Below, one piece after another: positions 8,373 to 17,978 of a stretch of DNA of 64,000 nt (the stretch's first letter is position 1; every line of letters starts with the position of its first letter). This stretch comes from Crocinitomicaceae bacterium (GTDB taxonomy: Bacteria > Bacteroidota > Bacteroidia > Flavobacteriales_D > Crocinitomicaceae): positions 31,275 through 95,274 of the forward strand of contig JAGQYP010000007.1 of NCBI GenBank assembly GCA_020436025.1, read 5' to 3'. The position numbers and the translations under genes are program-made. Under the pieces are notes generated by a model, which made no database searches, was not told where the DNA came from, and saw only the letters and a program-made list of their open reading frames with translations.

Positions 8373-9494
8373 TTACTTTAATCTGTAAAAATATTCTGTG
8401 CTATCTTTTTCATTTTGTACTACTTCTATGAGATTCTTTAGTACAATTTGAGGTTCAAGTAAGGCATCACCAAAATAATCTGAAATCGCTGTATTACAAA
8501 CAATTACATTGTTTTTTTGCACCGCGGCAAATTCGGAATAAAGATAGTTCTCACTTTTAAGCTCTTCCATTGAAAATCCAGTATTACGCTGAGCAATAAT
8601 AATCCAGTATTCCGTATCTAAACATCTGTCTAGCATTTCTTCAACCGTCTTTGCGAGATTTTCATCTTGCTTTGCTTCCTGGAATTCATAGCCCAATCCT
8701 GCATCTCTCATCAAACTAACGGAGTAGGAATTTGCTGGTGGACAATCCCAAATTCCATTAAAGGGTAAATTCATAAAATATTCATGATTTGTGTCTTGTA
8801 ATTTGATAGCATCGTATTCATTTACAATTTGATTAAAAACTTCCGTGGCATAGCCTTCTTCATTAAAAAATAAAGCGAAAAATTTAATCCATTCTGCTTT
8901 TGCTAATGGGTTCTCTTCCAGATATTCTGTTGTCAATATTGTTTTAACATGCTCTTTTATTTGTTCTATCGATTGCTGATCAAAAGGGTACATGAAAAAC
9001 AAATCTGGCTGTATATCAATGAGTAACTCCTTATTCATTTGACTACCAGTAGTTAGATTTTTGATTTTATTTTCATCTATTAATTTTTTCGCATTTTCAT
9101 TTCTTACGAAGTCGGCAAAACCCACGGCATATAATTTATCCAGCACATGAATCCGATCAAAATAGGAAACATGAGTGGTTGACTGACTTGCTACTTTCTG
9201 TAAACTGATTTTCACCGATTTTTTGCTTTTCAATGAATCTGGAAGGACAGCTTTTTCACTTGAAATCAACACAATTTGATCCAAAACTTCTCCGGATTTA
9301 GGGTGCAAAACTTCCAAAAATTTTCCACCTTCAAAATAGGAAACTCGGAATCCTTTGGCGTGAAGAATTTCAATCTTATCAAATTCCTCTTCTGTCGCCT
9401 GACTCTCTTTCTGTTTAAGACCATCTTTATTGATGCATCCGAACTGGACCCACATCACAATAAGACCAAAAAGGAACAAGTGTAGTCTATTCAT
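8373..9494 (-). CDS. BtuF/FhuD-like periplasmic substrate-binding lipoprotein
   Basis: The 373-residue protein has a lipoprotein signal (hydrophobic stretch ending in VQFGCINKDG, lipobox Cys about residue 20). It has the class III binding-protein layout: first lobe with SYFDRIHVLDKLYAVGFADF, long linking helix, and second lobe with WIIIAQRNTGFS and NNVIVCNTAISD. Such proteins capture cobalamin, haem or ferric siderophores. No permease or ATPase is next to it; instead it overlaps the deacetylase-like gene by 8 bp in a minus-strand operon with wecB, which is an odd partnership. Confidence 0.8.
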   Translation of the reverse strand: MNRLHLFLFGLIVMWVQFGCINKDGLKQKESQATEEEFDKIEILHAKGFRVSYFEGGKFLEVLHPKSGEVLDQIVLISSEKAVLPDSLKSKKSVKISLQKVASQSTTHVSYFDRIHVLDKLYAVGFADFVRNENAKKLIDENKIKNLTTGSQMNKELLIDIQPDLFFMYPFDQQSIEQIKEHVKTILTTEYLEENPLAKAEWIKFFALFFNEEGYATEVFNQIVNEYDAIKLQDTNHEYFMNLPFNGIWDCPPANSYSVSLMRDAGLGYEFQEAKQDENLAKTVEEMLDRCLDTEYWIIIAQRNTGFSMEELKSENYLYSEFAAVQKNNVIVCNTAISDYFGDALLEPQIVLKNLIEVVQNEKDSTEYFYRLK

Positions 9495-10701
9495 TTAAAC
9501 TAATATTATAGTTTAATACATCCTGCCAACCTTGCCAGCTTTCGTAATTTCCAACCGTTTCATTATGCCACAAACAAATGAAATTACCCCCAAATTTTTT
9601 AGTTTCATGATGTAATTGTTCGACCACATTTTTCGCTTGGTCAATGGAAAGATTCATGTACTCATTCAAAGTGCCATCCATGTATTGGAACTGATGGACA
9701 AGTAATGCTGTTTTTCGATTGGATGCCAAATCAAAGAAATAAAATGGCCTGGACGTTCCGGCTCTCCATCCAAAATGGTCAGCATACCCCATGGAATAGT
9801 CTTCCTTGATTCCAATTTTCTCCAAATTCTGATAGGTTTCTGGAATATTTAATCTTAAAAAGTGTTGACGCGAACGAATAATTTCATGTCCAACAATTTC
9901 TTCTAACCTTGCTTTCTCTATTTTTACTTTTTCAGGCTTATCAAAAGAATCAAAACTAGGGTGTATGCCTACCTCAGCAAACTGATCTATTTTTCTAATA
10001 AGATTCTGAAATTCTTTGTTTTTCCAGCTTATATTTCGATCGTATTTTCCATAATCGCCTAGAAGAAAAAAGACTTTTGGATTCCAACTTTTGAGAGACT
10101 CAATAAAGTCATAAGTATCATATGGATCCTTCATTCTACCAGACAAAACCGCCTTCCTTTCTTGAATTCGCTTTTTATTTTTTTGAATCAGATCTCTGGA
10201 TCGAGAAGCTGCTGTGCGCAAAGCCCCTTTATTCTTATATGCCCAAGCATTATCAATATCGAAAGTAGGTATAAATTGATACGGAAAATCTGTTCTCAGC
10301 CCGAACTTTGATCGAAGTTCTCCTACCCATTCATCCACAACGGGTTCTTCCAGTTTTTTACTCTCAAATAACTCGGATTGTTTCGCTGTAAACCTTTCAA
10401 AATGATCCCTTTCAGAGGACAAATATTCTTCATAGCGACACAAAACATAAAATATACTGGATAAAATATCCTGATGTTGAAAATCATGTTGATAGTCTTC
10501 ATCAAAGGAATGATGGTTCAATAATCCTGAAGGAAGGATCCAGATTTGCTCTTTTCTGTTCAGTTGCTGTTTGGAGTAATTCAAGATTTTTCCTTCTCCG
10601 AGCTTTGCAATGTCACTAGTTACTTGAAATTGATCTTCAAATACAAACTCGAGTACGTAAAGCAATCTTTCCGATATGTCTTCCGCATAAACCTGTATCA
10701 C
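9487..10701 (-). CDS. Polysaccharide deacetylase-family (NodB-like) protein
   Basis: The 404-residue protein has an N-terminal unknown domain (about 1-130) and a C-terminal NodB-like barrel beginning at FIPTFDIDNAWAY, where the DxD-like pair is the usual first metal motif. His in VGIHPSFDS and the HFLRLNIPETYQNLE segment follow, and the region ends with FICLWHNETVG. The order fits Bacteroidota polysaccharide deacetylase-family proteins found in cell-surface sugar loci. The start is GTG at 10701, overlapping the wecB stop (GTGA). Probable role is modifying an N-acetylhexosamine-containing envelope glycan made with the WecB product. Confidence 0.75.
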   Translation of the reverse strand: MIQVYAEDISERLLYVLEFVFEDQFQVTSDIAKLGEGKILNYSKQQLNRKEQIWILPSGLLNHHSFDEDYQHDFQHQDILSSIFYVLCRYEEYLSSERDHFERFTAKQSELFESKKLEEPVVDEWVGELRSKFGLRTDFPYQFIPTFDIDNAWAYKNKGALRTAASRSRDLIQKNKKRIQERKAVLSGRMKDPYDTYDFIESLKSWNPKVFFLLGDYGKYDRNISWKNKEFQNLIRKIDQFAEVGIHPSFDSFDKPEKVKIEKARLEEIVGHEIIRSRQHFLRLNIPETYQNLEKIGIKEDYSMGYADHFGWRAGTSRPFYFFDLASNRKTALLVHQFQYMDGTLNEYMNLSIDQAKNVVEQLHHETKKFGGNFICLWHNETVGNYESWQGWQDVLNYNISLNE

Positions 10702-11849
10702 TTATTCATAAATTCAAAAAGCGTTTCGCAAATATTTTCTGAAGCTCTTCCATCCCCATAATAATTAGGATAGGTAAAATTTCCATCTAGTAATTTCTCG
10801 AAGGCATCAGCTATCTTTAACTCATCGGGCCCTGTCAATATCGCATTGCCATTTTCTACAAGCTCTACCCACTCGGTCTCTTCTCTAAGAACAATACAAG
10901 GTTTATGAAGAAAAAAGGCTTCCTTTTGAACTCCACCGGAATCCGTTACGATCATCTTGCAGTGATTTTCCAGTAAGATCATTTCTAAAAAAGAAACAGG
11001 AGGAATGATAATAAACTTCACGGAGGATTCAATAGCCCTTTTCAGTTCCGCTGATAAATGCTGATCCATGCATTTTTGGGTTCGCGGATGAATCGGCAAA
11101 ACTACTTTCAATTCACTCTCCTCGGCTATTTTCAAAAGGGAATTAAAAATTGCATTGATGTTTGTTGGATCATCGGTGTTGGATGGTCGGTGACAGGTAC
11201 TCAAAATAAACTGACCCGATTTTAATCCATGACGCTCCAATAATTCACTTTTTGCTTCGGCAAGTTGAGTAAAATAGAGCGTGTTGTCTAACATGACATC
11301 TCCAGATTTGTAAACTCCAGGATGGTCAATGGAAGCATTCTTAATTGGCCTATTCAACTCAAAACCTTCCTTCTCTAAATTCACAAGTGCCGAATCAGTC
11401 GGGCAAAACAATAAAGAAGAAACGTGATCCGAAAGCACTCTGTTGATTTCTTCTGGCATAGATTTGTTGTAGGATCGAAGTCCTGCCTCAATATGGGCCA
11501 CAGGGATATGTATCTTCGACGCCGCCAACGAACCAGCAATCGTAGAATTGGTGTCCCCATAAATCAATAAAAGATCCGCTGCCTCCTTAACTAAAATTTC
11601 TTCAATCCCCTGAAGCATTCCTGCCGTTTGTCCTCCATGTTGACCAGAACCAATATTTAAATTGTAATTGGGTTTAGGAATGCCTAACTCACCAAAAAAC
11701 ACATCCGACATATTGGCATCATAATGCTGACCTGTATGCACAATCACTTCCTGAATTTTTCCTTCAAACTCATTTTTAAGTGCTCTACTAATCGCAGCAG
11801 CTTTAATAATTTGAGGTCTGGCTCCAATAATGGTGACAATTTTCTTCAT
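10698..11849 (-). CDS. wecB: UDP-N-acetylglucosamine 2-epimerase, non-hydrolysing
   Basis: The product from ATG at 11849 is about 383 residues (MKKIVTIIGARPQIIKAAAI), the usual family length. It interconverts UDP-GlcNAc and UDP-ManNAc. Family motifs are GARPQIIK, the TGQHYDANMSDVFF block, YGDTNSTIAGSLAA, HIEAGLRSYNKSMPEEINR, LSTCHRPSNTDD and VTDSGGVQKEAF with REETEWVE. An in-frame TTG 24 bases upstream gives a leader that does not belong to the family, so I chose 11849, preceded by GAGGA. First gene of an operon with the deacetylase-like and binding-protein genes, so envelope polysaccharide synthesis is likely. Confidence 0.94.
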   Translation of the reverse strand: MKKIVTIIGARPQIIKAAAISRALKNEFEGKIQEVIVHTGQHYDANMSDVFFGELGIPKPNYNLNIGSGQHGGQTAGMLQGIEEILVKEAADLLLIYGDTNSTIAGSLAASKIHIPVAHIEAGLRSYNKSMPEEINRVLSDHVSSLLFCPTDSALVNLEKEGFELNRPIKNASIDHPGVYKSGDVMLDNTLYFTQLAEAKSELLERHGLKSGQFILSTCHRPSNTDDPTNINAIFNSLLKIAEESELKVVLPIHPRTQKCMDQHLSAELKRAIESSVKFIIIPPVSFLEMILLENHCKMIVTDSGGVQKEAFFLHKPCIVLREETEWVELVENGNAILTGPDELKIADAFEKLLDGNFTYPNYYGDGRASENICETLFEFMNK

Positions 11850-11877
11850 ATCCTCAAAAGTAGGAAATATCAATTAC

Positions 11878-11905
11878 GAATTATGAATTATGAATTATGA
11901 ATTAT
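11878..11905. repeat. Four tandem copies of GAATTAT
   Basis: Four exact 7-bp GAATTAT units run from 11878 to 11905 in the gap between radC and wecB, followed by a short G+C-richer stretch (GAGCGATAGCGAGCTC) to about 11940. It lies just upstream of the wecB promoter region. Confidence 0.9.
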
Positions 11906-11982
11906 GAACCGAGCGATAGCGAGCTCATTGACCGATAGGGAAATTAGTATCATACGAACGATAGTCCACTTACAACCTAGAA

Positions 11983-12675
11983 CTAAAAAACCACCCCCTC
12001 ATCCACAAAACTATAATAGCCTTTGTCTGTAAAAATGATGTGATCAAGTACCTGAAGATCTATCAATTTCGCAAAGCTGTTTATCTTTTTGGTTAAGTCG
12101 ATGTCGGACTGGCTTGGCTGGACATTTCCACTTGGATGATTGTGACACATGATGAAGGCTGAAGCGTTATTCTCTAACACATCTTTGAAAATGATTTTAC
12201 CGTCCACAATGGTGCTTGAAAGTCCTCCTTTTGAAATCAAAACCGGTTTGATTACTGTATTGGATCGATTCAGCAAAATGATGTAAAATTCTTCATGTAC
12301 TTTATCCTCAAACAGATGCTTGAAAGAATCGTATAAGGATTTCGAGCTGGTAATCTTCACTTTTTGAGAAGTAAAAGCATTTTTTCTCCTTCCCAATTCC
12401 AACGCAGCTGCAATGGTAATGGCTTTTGCCGGGCCAATCCCCTTGCATTTTGTTAGTTCCTTTATTGAAGCTCTTGCTAGTAAATTGAGGTCATTTTGAT
12501 AATTATTAAGAATTTGTTTTGCCAATTCGATGGCAGAATTTTCTTTCGTTCCTGTATTGATTAAAATGGCCAATAACTCAGCATCTGATAGTGATTGCTT
12601 TCCTTTCAGGCTCATTTTTTCGCGCGGGCGATCATCTTCCGCAAGGGATTTAATGGTGAATTTGGTGGTATTCAT
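11983..12675 (-). CDS. radC: RadC-family JAB1/MPN metalloprotein
   Basis: The 230-residue protein has the full RadC layout: N-terminal helix-hairpin-helix-like part (CKGIGPAKAITIAAALELGRR) and a C-terminal MPN domain. The metal motif MCHNHPSGNVQPSQSD fits the HxHx7SxxD pattern. Despite the name, RadC is not clearly a repair enzyme and its substrate is unknown. Divergent from the TPR kinase gene at 12738 across a 62-bp gap. Confidence 0.94.
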   Translation of the reverse strand: MNTTKFTIKSLAEDDRPREKMSLKGKQSLSDAELLAILINTGTKENSAIELAKQILNNYQNDLNLLARASIKELTKCKGIGPAKAITIAAALELGRRKNAFTSQKVKITSSKSLYDSFKHLFEDKVHEEFYIILLNRSNTVIKPVLISKGGLSSTIVDGKIIFKDVLENNASAFIMCHNHPSGNVQPSQSDIDLTKKINSFAKLIDLQVLDHIIFTDKGYYSFVDEGVVF

Positions 12676-12737
12676 TTAAGTGGTTTTTGATTATTGAACA
12701 ATAATAGTGAATTTTACAAAGAATTAGAAAGCAATAT

Positions 12738-14534
12738 TTGAGATCAATTGTTACATATATTTTAGCCGCTTTATTTGGGCTTTTACTTTGGATGCCTGTA
12801 AACCTCCAGGCTCAAGAATATGTGAAAGACAAAAAGGTTCAGGATCTAATCCAAAAAGTAGATTATTATACAGGTCGAGACAATCATAAGGCGCTCAACC
12901 TTACCATGAAATTAATTACCTGGGGAGAAGACCGAAATGATCGATTACTTCTGGGAATTGCCAATATCAGACGAGCAATTATCTACGATATTTCAGGCGA
13001 CACGAAATATGCATCTATTTATTTTCAGAAAGGAATTGAGTTTTTAAAGAAAGAAAATGAACCCAATGAATTGGCCTTTGCCTACAATAATTTTGGGATT
13101 CATTTTTACAATCAAAGAGATTGGAACGAAGCCATGAAGTATTACAATCTGGCAATCAAAAAATTTGAGGAAGCCAAAGACCCCGAGTCTGTGGTTACAA
13201 CCAATATCAATAAAGCAGTTATTTACAAAAATCTTGAGAATTATTCCAAGGCTTTAGGGATTTATAAAAGTGCGCTCCAATATTATACAGAACATTTTGA
13301 TTCCACCATGCAACTGGCTTTAAACCAGAATATCGCTTCCCTATTTTATGATCAAGAAGCTATTGATTCGGCATTTCAATATGCACAGCTTGCCTTTAGT
13401 TTCAAAACCCATGATCTCGATTATCCAACAGAGGCGGGGATTCATATTTTGCTTGCCAATTGCCATATCAAAAAAGGAGATTATAATCGAGGATTGTATC
13501 ATGCTAAGATTGCTTTCAAAATTGCTGATGATCATCACATTCCAGAAAGTAAAATGAGCGCCAGTGAGGCTTTGTCCTATGCGTATGAAGGAATAGGAGA
13601 TTCCAAGCAATCCATGAAATATTTCAAGATGTTTTTTGAACTCAACGACTCTCTTTTCTATAAAAATAAGAGTGATGAAATCTCTGAAATACGAGCGAGG
13701 TATCAAGAGAAATTGTCTCGAGATAAAGCCATCATGGAATCTCGACTAGAAATAGAAAAATTAGAACAAGAATATATTGTACTACAACAGGAAAATTACT
13801 CCAGAAAGCAAAGAGAATTTTATATTGTTACCGTTTTGGTATTGGTGGGAATCATGATTATTACCATGATTGTATTTTCCTGGAACAAATCCAAAACCAA
13901 TAAAGAGCTCCGAAATAAAAATGAAATCATTGAATCTGCTCTTTCTGAAAAGGATATTTTGATCAAAGAAGTGCACCATCGTGTAAAAAATAATTTGCAA
14001 TTAATTGTAAGTATGATGGAGCTGGATTCCTTGAATATTCAAAACCCTGAAGCTAGGAGAAAAATCCGCGACACCATTGGGAGAATTCAGTCCATTGGAA
14101 TCATTCACCAGAGACTTTACGAACAAGAAAATGTAACTGAGATCGACTCCAATATCTATTTTGACAAGCTTTTTGAGGAGATTTTGAGGACGTCAAAAGA
14201 GAATGTTGTTTTTAATGCCCACATCGAAAACTTTTATCTGGATATAGATGAAGGGATCTCATTCGGGCTCATTTTAAACGAGATGATCACGAATTCGATC
14301 AAGTATGTGGATGAAAAAGAAATTCAGATAAATATTGATTTCTCTAGAAAAAATGATAATTTAATTATGTCCTATTCGGATAACGGAAAGGTTCAGAAAG
14401 AGGATGAAGTCAAAGGAACTGGTTTTGGGATGAAATTAATTCGAATCATGGCCAGAAAACTGAAAGGGGAATTGACGGTAGACAAAAACAAAGGAATAGC
14501 CTACAAATTAGTGATAGAAAAGTATTTTAAATGA
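12738..14534 (+). CDS. TPR-containing sensor histidine kinase (HisKA_2 type)
   Basis: The 598-residue protein starts at TTG 12738 (no ATG in frame before residue 18). That start supplies a signal peptide ending in LQAQ. Periplasmic TPR repeats occupy about 50-330 (for example AYNNFGIHFYNQRDWNEAMK), followed by a coiled coil, one membrane helix (about 360-380) and the kinase. The H-box EVHHRVKNNLQLIVSMMELD is of the HisKA_2 type and the ATPase boxes are LILNEMITNSIKYV and GTGFGMKLI. It overlaps the LytTR regulator by ATGA, so the two form a coupled system. The signal is unknown, probably protein-protein contacts at the TPRs. Confidence 0.92.
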   Translation: MRSIVTYILAALFGLLLWMPVNLQAQEYVKDKKVQDLIQKVDYYTGRDNHKALNLTMKLITWGEDRNDRLLLGIANIRRAIIYDISGDTKYASIYFQKGIEFLKKENEPNELAFAYNNFGIHFYNQRDWNEAMKYYNLAIKKFEEAKDPESVVTTNINKAVIYKNLENYSKALGIYKSALQYYTEHFDSTMQLALNQNIASLFYDQEAIDSAFQYAQLAFSFKTHDLDYPTEAGIHILLANCHIKKGDYNRGLYHAKIAFKIADDHHIPESKMSASEALSYAYEGIGDSKQSMKYFKMFFELNDSLFYKNKSDEISEIRARYQEKLSRDKAIMESRLEIEKLEQEYIVLQQENYSRKQREFYIVTVLVLVGIMIITMIVFSWNKSKTNKELRNKNEIIESALSEKDILIKEVHHRVKNNLQLIVSMMELDSLNIQNPEARRKIRDTIGRIQSIGIIHQRLYEQENVTEIDSNIYFDKLFEEILRTSKENVVFNAHIENFYLDIDEGISFGLILNEMITNSIKYVDEKEIQINIDFSRKNDNLIMSYSDNGKVQKEDEVKGTGFGMKLIRIMARKLKGELTVDKNKGIAYKLVIEKYFK

Positions 14535-15250
14535 AAGCAGGATATAGCAAAGTATTAATCGTAGAAGATGAACCCTTAATTCAAGAGCATTTAAGTGCCT
14601 GTCTGAATGAAATAGGATACAAGGTTGTAGGAATGATCGATTCGGTCAATGAGGCCATCGATTTCCTGAAAAAAAATCACAACGATGTAGATATTGTTTT
14701 GCTGGATATCAATCTGAACGATGAATTAGATGGCATTGATTTAGCGAATATCATTAAGAATGAATATGGGATGCCTTTTATGTTCGTTACATCCTACACA
14801 GACGATAAAACCATAGAACGAGCCAAACACACGGGTCCGATCGGATACATTGTAAAACCTTTTACCACGGAAGATCTTAAATCCAATTTGGAAATTGCCC
14901 TATTCAATTATAGAAAAGAAATTCAAGAGTCTATTACCAGCGATTTTATCTATGTAAAAAAAGACCACGAATTAAAGAAATTGTCTTTTTCAGAGATTAC
15001 TTATTTAGAGGCGAATGACAATTACTGCATGGTTTACACCGAAGACGGGAGATATTTGTTAAGTAAAACATTGAAAAAAACCATCGTCAAATTTCCTCCT
15101 TCCAAATTTATTCGTGTACACAGGTCTTATGTTATCAATGTTGATCAAATCGATTCCATTGGGCCGAATTACATCAAAATCAAAGGGAAAGAAATTCCGT
15201 TGAGTGAATCCTCAAGAAAGGAACTTATGCAACAGATTGAAACCCTATAA
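14531..15250 (+). CDS. LytTR-family response regulator
   Basis: The 239-residue protein has a receiver domain (VLIVEDEPLIQEHL, phospho-acceptor Asp in VLLDINLND, conserved Lys in YIVKPF) and a C-terminal LytTR DNA-binding domain (from about residue 138, with SEITYLEANDNYCMVYT and FIRVHRSYVINVDQI). It is the cognate partner of the upstream HisKA_2 kinase by ATGA overlap. LytTR regulators often control surface or secreted functions. The stop codon lies inside the loop of a terminator. Confidence 0.94.
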   Translation: MKAGYSKVLIVEDEPLIQEHLSACLNEIGYKVVGMIDSVNEAIDFLKKNHNDVDIVLLDINLNDELDGIDLANIIKNEYGMPFMFVTSYTDDKTIERAKHTGPIGYIVKPFTTEDLKSNLEIALFNYRKEIQESITSDFIYVKKDHELKKLSFSEITYLEANDNYCMVYTEDGRYLLSKTLKKTIVKFPPSKFIRVHRSYVINVDQIDSIGPNYIKIKGKEIPLSESSRKELMQQIETL

Positions 15251-15259
15251 TAAAGGGTT
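15241..15259 (+). terminator. Intrinsic terminator of the kinase/LytTR operon
   Basis: AACCCT (15241-15246) pairs with AGGGTT (15254-15259) and is followed by GATTTTTTAAC. The stem begins inside the last codons of the regulator gene and the TAA stop lies in the loop. Confidence 0.7.
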
Positions 15260-15359
15260 GATTTTTTAACGTATTCCTGACCTACATCATTTTTAGCTCT
15301 TGTCTAAAATCACTATATTGCGTTCCCTTTTTCAAGCTAGGGATATTAAAAACTGATTT

Positions 15360-17447
15360 ATGGCAGAAGTGCAAGAGGAGAACTTAGTATCAGAAAATCT
15401 TACCAAAGAGGAATTATTAGAGGCTTTTAAGTTGATGTGTACAGCTAAAACACTAGCCGAGAAGTATGAAGCAAACGCCAAATTAACTTCGAAATACGTC
15501 CACGCTACTTCCAGGGGTCATGAAGCCATTCAGCTTGCTACGGCTTTACAACTTAAACCTCAGGACTGGGTAGCCCCATATTACAGAGATGACAGCATTC
15601 TCTTGGGGATTGGAATAACTCCATATGAATTGTTATTGCACATTTTTGCAAAGAAAGACGAACCATTTTCGGGAGGGAGAACCTATTATTCGCACCCTTC
15701 TTTGAATCGTGATGACATGCCAAAAATCCCCCATCAATCCTCAGCAACTGGGATGCAAGCCATTCCAACAACTGGTGTGGCCATGGGAATTCAATTTAAA
15801 GAATTGCAAGGTTTGGCCGAAGACTTTAACGGGGAAAATCCTGTTGTAGTTTGTTCGCTTGGAGATGCTTCCTGCACAGAAGGTGAAGTTTCAGAAGCTT
15901 TCCAAATGGCGGCCTTAAAGCAGTTTCCGATTATTTATTTGGTTCAGGATAATGAGTGGGACATTTCAGCAAATGCTAAAGAAACTCGTGCACAAGATAT
16001 TACCCATTATGCGAAAGGCTTTAATGGAATAGAAACAAGAACCATTGATGGAACAGATTTCATTCAGTCTTATGAAACTATGAATGAGGTCATTAACATT
16101 GTACGAAAAGAAAGAAGACCTTTTATTGTTCATGCAAAAGTTCCACTATTAGGACATCACACTTCCGGCGTAAGAAAAGAATGGTACCGTGATGATCTGG
16201 AAGAAGCTGCAAAAAAAGATCCTTATCCGAAATTAAGAGATCTTGCAGTAAACCTATTTAGCAAAAAAGAGGTTGAAAACATTGAAAAAGAAATCAGCCA
16301 GCTGGTTGATGCAGAATATGAAAGAGCAAAAGAAGCTGAAGAACCTACACCAGAAAGCGTAAAGGATTTCATTTTTGCTCCAACCCCGATCACAGAAGAA
16401 AAAGGGGAAAGAGAACCTGCTGGTAAAGAACCAACTGTAATGGTAGATTCTGCCCTATTTGCGATTCGTGAATTAATGCAGAAACATCCCGAAGCCTTAC
16501 TTTATGGACAAGATGTAGGAGGAAGATTAGGTGGCGTTTTCAGAGAAGCTGCTACACTTGCTCAACAATTTGGAGACAATAGAGTATTCAATACTCCGAT
16601 ACAGGAAGCTTTTATTATTGGTTCTACGGTTGGAATGTCTTGTGTAGGATTAAAGCCAATTGTAGAAGTACAATTTGCTGATTATATCTGGCCAGGTCTG
16701 AACCAGTTGTTTACAGAACTTTCAAGATCTTATTATTTATCTAATGGAAAATGGCCCATAAGTTCTATTGTTCGAGTTCCAATTGGTGCCTATGGTTCAG
16801 GTGGACCATACCATTCCTCTTCAGTTGAATCTGTGGTTACGAACATTAGAGGTGTGAAAGTAGCTTATCCTTCAACGGGTGCAGATTTAAAAGGATTAAT
16901 GAAAGCTGCTTTTTATGATCCAAACCCCGTCGTGATGTTAGAGCACAAGGGATTGTACTGGTCCAAAATAAAAGGAACCGAAGCTGCTGCTACCATTGAA
17001 CCAGATGAGGATTATGTGATTCCATTTGGAAAAGCAAGAGTGGTCAAAGAAGCCGACCAAGAAAAAATTGATAAAGGGCAATCCATTGCTGTTATTACTT
17101 ATGGTAGAGGTGTATATTGGACATTGGAAGCGGAAAAAGACTTTCCAGGTCAGGTAGAAATCATTGACTTAAGAACTTTGAATCCATTGGATGAGGAGGC
17201 CATGTACGAAGCTACAAGAAAACACAATAAAGTCATGTTGGTTACAGAAGAATCTGTTGAGTGTAGCTTTACATTGGGATTGGCAGCTAGAATTCAAAAG
17301 AATTGTTTCCGTTCATTAGATGCTCCTGTAGCCATTTGCGGTTCAGAGGATACGCCAGCAATTCCATTGAATTCCATTTTGGAACACGCTTTGTTACCTA
17401 ATGGTGAAAAAGTAAGTACCATGATTGGTGAGTTACTTGCTTATTAA
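15360..17447 (+). CDS. Fused alpha/beta E1 component of a 2-oxoacid (branched-chain) dehydrogenase
   Basis: The 695-residue protein joins the two E1 subunits. The alpha part (about 1-330) has the thiamine diphosphate motif GDASCTEGEVSEAF beginning at Gly168 and closing with Asn198 (VQDNEW), and the phosphorylation-loop-like YHTSGVRKEWYRDD region. The beta part (about 355-695) has YGQDVGGRLGGVFREAATL, NTPIQEAFIIG and VQFADYIWPG. It decarboxylates branched-chain 2-oxoacids (or pyruvate) and acylates the lipoyl E2 subunit. The fusion is common in Bacteroidota. E2 and E3 genes are not in this window. It appears to be transcribed with the small gene 10 bp downstream. Confidence 0.92.
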   Translation: MAEVQEENLVSENLTKEELLEAFKLMCTAKTLAEKYEANAKLTSKYVHATSRGHEAIQLATALQLKPQDWVAPYYRDDSILLGIGITPYELLLHIFAKKDEPFSGGRTYYSHPSLNRDDMPKIPHQSSATGMQAIPTTGVAMGIQFKELQGLAEDFNGENPVVVCSLGDASCTEGEVSEAFQMAALKQFPIIYLVQDNEWDISANAKETRAQDITHYAKGFNGIETRTIDGTDFIQSYETMNEVINIVRKERRPFIVHAKVPLLGHHTSGVRKEWYRDDLEEAAKKDPYPKLRDLAVNLFSKKEVENIEKEISQLVDAEYERAKEAEEPTPESVKDFIFAPTPITEEKGEREPAGKEPTVMVDSALFAIRELMQKHPEALLYGQDVGGRLGGVFREAATLAQQFGDNRVFNTPIQEAFIIGSTVGMSCVGLKPIVEVQFADYIWPGLNQLFTELSRSYYLSNGKWPISSIVRVPIGAYGSGGPYHSSSVESVVTNIRGVKVAYPSTGADLKGLMKAAFYDPNPVVMLEHKGLYWSKIKGTEAAATIEPDEDYVIPFGKARVVKEADQEKIDKGQSIAVITYGRGVYWTLEAEKDFPGQVEIIDLRTLNPLDEEAMYEATRKHNKVMLVTEESVECSFTLGLAARIQKNCFRSLDAPVAICGSEDTPAIPLNSILEHALLPNGEKVSTMIGELLAY

Positions 17448-17456
17448 ACCCTAATT

Positions 17457-17840
17457 ATGAAAGCACTTTTTCTGATTTCTATTTTTCTATTGAACTTTAA
17501 TGGGGAAAAAGATCCCGTTTGTAAAACATACAGCTGTCTTGAAAAACATAAAAATCAGAAAGGCATTGTTGAGGGTAAATTGCAAGTGTATACTCCAAAT
17601 AAATCTGGAAAAGGAGCGGGACATATGTTTTGGGATTATGAAATCGTCTTGAATGATTCAATTGCCATTCCTGTGATAGAAAAACCAAGGCATCATTTAG
17701 ACTTTAAATCTTTTTTAGGCAAACGTGTGCAAATGAAATGCACGTTTTATTATGGAGTTGTTATCGGCGGAGGACATCCAGAGGCACAAGCGGCTACGGG
17801 ATGGAGAATTGATGCAGAAAATATTGTTGAGATAAAATAG
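17457..17840 (+). CDS. Small secreted protein of unknown function
   Basis: The 127-residue protein starts with a short hydrophobic leader (MKALFLISIFLLNFNG) and has a compact C-terminal part with QMKCTFYYGVVIGGGHPEAQ, which may be a small beta-barrel. Two Cys (KDPVCKTYSCLEKHK) near the start could form a disulfide. It follows the E1 gene by 10 bp and precedes a strong terminator, so it is the end of that transcript. Family not recognised. Confidence 0.6.
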   Translation: MKALFLISIFLLNFNGEKDPVCKTYSCLEKHKNQKGIVEGKLQVYTPNKSGKGAGHMFWDYEIVLNDSIAIPVIEKPRHHLDFKSFLGKRVQMKCTFYYGVVIGGGHPEAQAATGWRIDAENIVEIK

Positions 17841-17843
17841 AAA

Positions 17844-17865
17844 AAGGGTTGCTGATGCAACCCTT
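17844..17865 (+). terminator. Intrinsic terminator
   Basis: A perfect 9-bp stem AAGGGTTGC / GCAACCCTT with a TGAT loop lies just after the stop at 17840 and is followed by a pyrimidine-rich tail (CTCCTTTACTC). Confidence 0.8.
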
Positions 17866-17978
17866 CTCCTTTACTCTACTCGCTACTACTCACTTGACTT
17901 GTAAATAATAACCCAAATATGAAAAGAATATTGTATAATCCCTAAAATTTTTTCACTTTTTAACGAATTTTTACAATT

